NCBI GenBank assembly: GCA_016712355.1
Contig: JADJRF010000002.1
Span: forward strand, 9,732-73,731
DNA from: Vampirovibrionales bacterium
GTDB taxonomy: Bacteria > Cyanobacteriota > Vampirovibrionia > Vampirovibrionales > Vampirovibrionaceae
Direction of reading: 5' to 3'
DNA: 64,000 nucleotides
Shown here: one piece after another, positions 62,618 to 64,000 of the stretch
How the letters are laid out: each line of letters opens with the position of its first letter
Numbering within the stretch: position 1 is the first letter of the stretch
Notes under the pieces: model-generated
What the model was told of the DNA's origin: nothing
The model's input: the letters and a program-made list of their open reading frames with translations, nothing else
Databases searched by the model: none
Translations under genes and position numbers: made by a program

Positions 62618-62637
62618 TGCAACAGAAAAATGTTGCA
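62618..62637 (-). promoter_or_regulatory. Palindromic operator, second version
   Basis: The same tgcaaca-gaaaaa-tgttgca inverted repeat as at 17232-17251, with the -10 element at the same distance. Unchanged between versions, despite indels around it. Confidence 0.5.
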
Positions 62638-62718
62638 TCGCGCGATTATTTTATGCCGCGCCGGGGCGGATGCCGCCGCTGGTCTACCATCGGCGGCCGG
62701 CTTTTGAGTGTCTCGCAA

Positions 62719-62923
62719 TCACCCTTCCTTGTTGTCCGCCGAGCACGGGGTTCTTCTTCCGCCTCGTCCTCCCTTCGCCGCAGTTCGGCATTCTGCCGCT
62801 CGATCGCCTGGATGACATCAACCGTCTGCTGAAAGCGCTATGAGATAGTCAAGCGTCCTAGCCTGGGCCCGGATGTCGAGGGCGCGATGGCGGTGGGATG
62901 GTGAGTTCGGGATCGTTGGTCAT
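62719..62923 (-). pseudogene. Coiled-coil hypothetical protein, degraded by indels
   Basis: Counterpart of 17332-17541. Several indels (near 62745, 62838, 62883-62895) destroy the frame. Because all lie near the contig end, low read coverage is the simplest explanation. Confidence 0.5.
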
Positions 62924-62934
62924 GATGTCGTGCT

Positions 62935-63130
62935 CCTTTCTGTTGCGCCGTTTGAACGAGCCTCCAGGGATGGACCCCCACCCACCTCAAAAGAGGGGCC
63001 GTCCCAATGAGAGCCACAACAAGGGGCTCATTGGGGCGTGCCCCATTGATGGTTTATCCCTAGGCTAATTTCATTGAGGCAAACCCCAATCCGCCCCAAT
63101 GAAAGCGTGAATAGAAAAAATCATTGGGGC
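62935..63130. repeat. CCCCAAT/ATTGGGG inverted repeats, second version
   Basis: Counterpart of 17599-17750. The hairpin ATTGGGG-type elements and the T run are recognisable, with small indels (for example attgaggcaaaccccaat). Confidence 0.5.
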
Positions 63131-64000
63131 GCCTCCATTGCGTTTGGCCGGCCTTTTCGAGCCGTCTACGTACAGCCCCTTGCGTGTTTCCCGCTTGCTG
63201 GGAGATTTGTGGATCTGCAACCACGAGCAAGCCTGATTTTACCCACGCTTGGATGATCTCGCGGCATTGTCCTCTGTTCTTGTCGGGGGGCTTGTTCTTA
63301 TCAGGCGCCAGGCCGCGCGATCGGTCGCGGCGTTGGCGTTTGAGTAGCGAATCTGTCCGGCATGCCAGCGTCGATATTGTCGAGGACGAGGTTGAGCGTT
63401 TCCTTATTCAGACCGTCCCATGTTTCCGGCGGCGTCCACGGTCTGACTGCCTGCACGTTATCTCCTGCTGGGTAGTCTGGCTCTGGTTCCCGGATTGGAA
63501 TTGATGCGAGGCGATACCATCGGGCTTTTGATGCACGTGGCGCGAGGTTAGCTTTTGCGTCGTCGATGCCCGGATCAATCGGACACGATCTAATCGAGCA
63601 CGCCCATCTTCGATGCTTCGTCAGTCGTCATGCCGGTAACGGTGAGACACGCAATCGCTGCGACGTTGGCGCCCGCACCTCGCGCCAGGTCCGCATCCCC
63701 GGGCGTCGCCTGCCCTTGCGGTTGTGATGCGGGACGAGGCACTAGCAGCCGTACGCCTACGGCGATACGGACGAGCGCGCGCATCACCACGTCTATGCCG
63801 TCGTTGCTGTTCCCAGGGCGCGCGAGAGCTTCGCAAAGGGGTCGAGGATCACGACGTCGCTTCGGTGCCGACGGATTGTCTCTCTGCCTATTCTGTCGGC
63901 GCCGCCGGTCTCTACGACATCGCCTGTTTCCGGACATCTTGGTCAGGCTGACGGTTGAGCCGGTGAGGCAGACGACAGCGAGCCACCCGGCGCGGATAAG
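63130..64000 (-). pseudogene. Replicative helicase fragment, heavily frameshifted, contig end
   Basis: Matches the C-terminal half of the helicase at 17753-19387, from the ATPase core (DPFVKL region near 63850) to the C-terminus, with at least ten indels (for example 63270-63300, 63350, 63580-63600, 63650, 63710, 63830). Stop context also differs. Almost certainly poor consensus, not a decayed gene. Confidence 0.7.

Larger units (their letters stand above)
44488..64000. repeat. Second version of the duplicated end region, with intein and longer minisatellite
   Basis: Counterpart of 1-18610. It differs by an 813-bp intein in the terminase gene, 90 extra bases of minisatellite, patches of substitutions (for example 54680-54760, 56100-56340, 57170-57650, 59394-59900) and frameshifting indels whose density rises sharply after 62700, as expected at a low-coverage contig end. 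Confidence 0.9.

Noticed and set aside
1..64000. Direct terminal repeat of 19 kb as a biological feature
   Set aside because: Its length, allelic differences and end-located errors fit an assembly overlap of a circular or permuted genome.
63130..64000. Decayed helicase as a real pseudogene
   Set aside because: All lesions lie at the contig end; the same gene is intact at 17753-19387.

Overview
The window is one contig of a tailed podovirus-type phage (T7-like virion architecture, GC-rich, probably infecting a proteobacterium). A unit of about 44.49 kb has been read through almost one and a half times: bases 1-18610 and 44488-64000 are two versions of the same region, and 18611-44487 occurs once. 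Such a long overlap is best explained by a circularly permuted or circularised genome assembled from long reads drawn from two closely related variants. The versions are nearly identical, but they differ by clustered substitutions, by single-base indels at short homopolymers (densest after 62700), by a minisatellite of 90 versus 180 bp, and by an 813-bp insertion present only in the second version.

Most of the minus strand, read from high to low coordinates, is the virion module: HTH regulators, terminase small and large subunits, portal, scaffold, two small beta-type head proteins, major capsid, a cement-like protein, tail tube A and B proteins, and a T7-like gp13/gp14/gp15/gp16 internal-virion set ending in a giant lysozyme-bearing ejection protein. 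Further minus-strand genes (42146 down to 32420) encode a tail spike, other tail fibre and glycosidase proteins, a 3TM holin, a GH19 endolysin and DUF1353. The replication operon (25395 down to 17753, minus) carries two exported proteins, a RuvC-like resolvase, an SNF2-type helicase, a DNA methyltransferase and a DnaB/RepA-type helicase, chained by ATGA/TGATG/GTGA overlaps. A small immunity region (25736-26178) with an XRE repressor and two identical inverted operators separates it from a rightward early operon (26178-32386, plus) with a pentapeptide-repeat protein, a YqaJ exonuclease and many small proteins. No integrase, RNA polymerase, tRNA or reverse transcriptase was recognised.

The most striking feature is the insertion in the second terminase copy. 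It is a complete 271-residue intein (Cys1, block B TxxH, C-terminal His-Asn, Cys+1), placed directly before the last catalytic Asp of the terminase nuclease. Inside it, in a different reading frame and with its own Shine-Dalgarno sequence, lies a full 227-residue HNH homing endonuclease, so about 680 bp is dual-coding. The first terminase copy is the empty allele. A second unusual gene is a shortened HK97-type major-capsid-like protein in the early operon, fused in frame to a small early domain and far from the real capsid gene.
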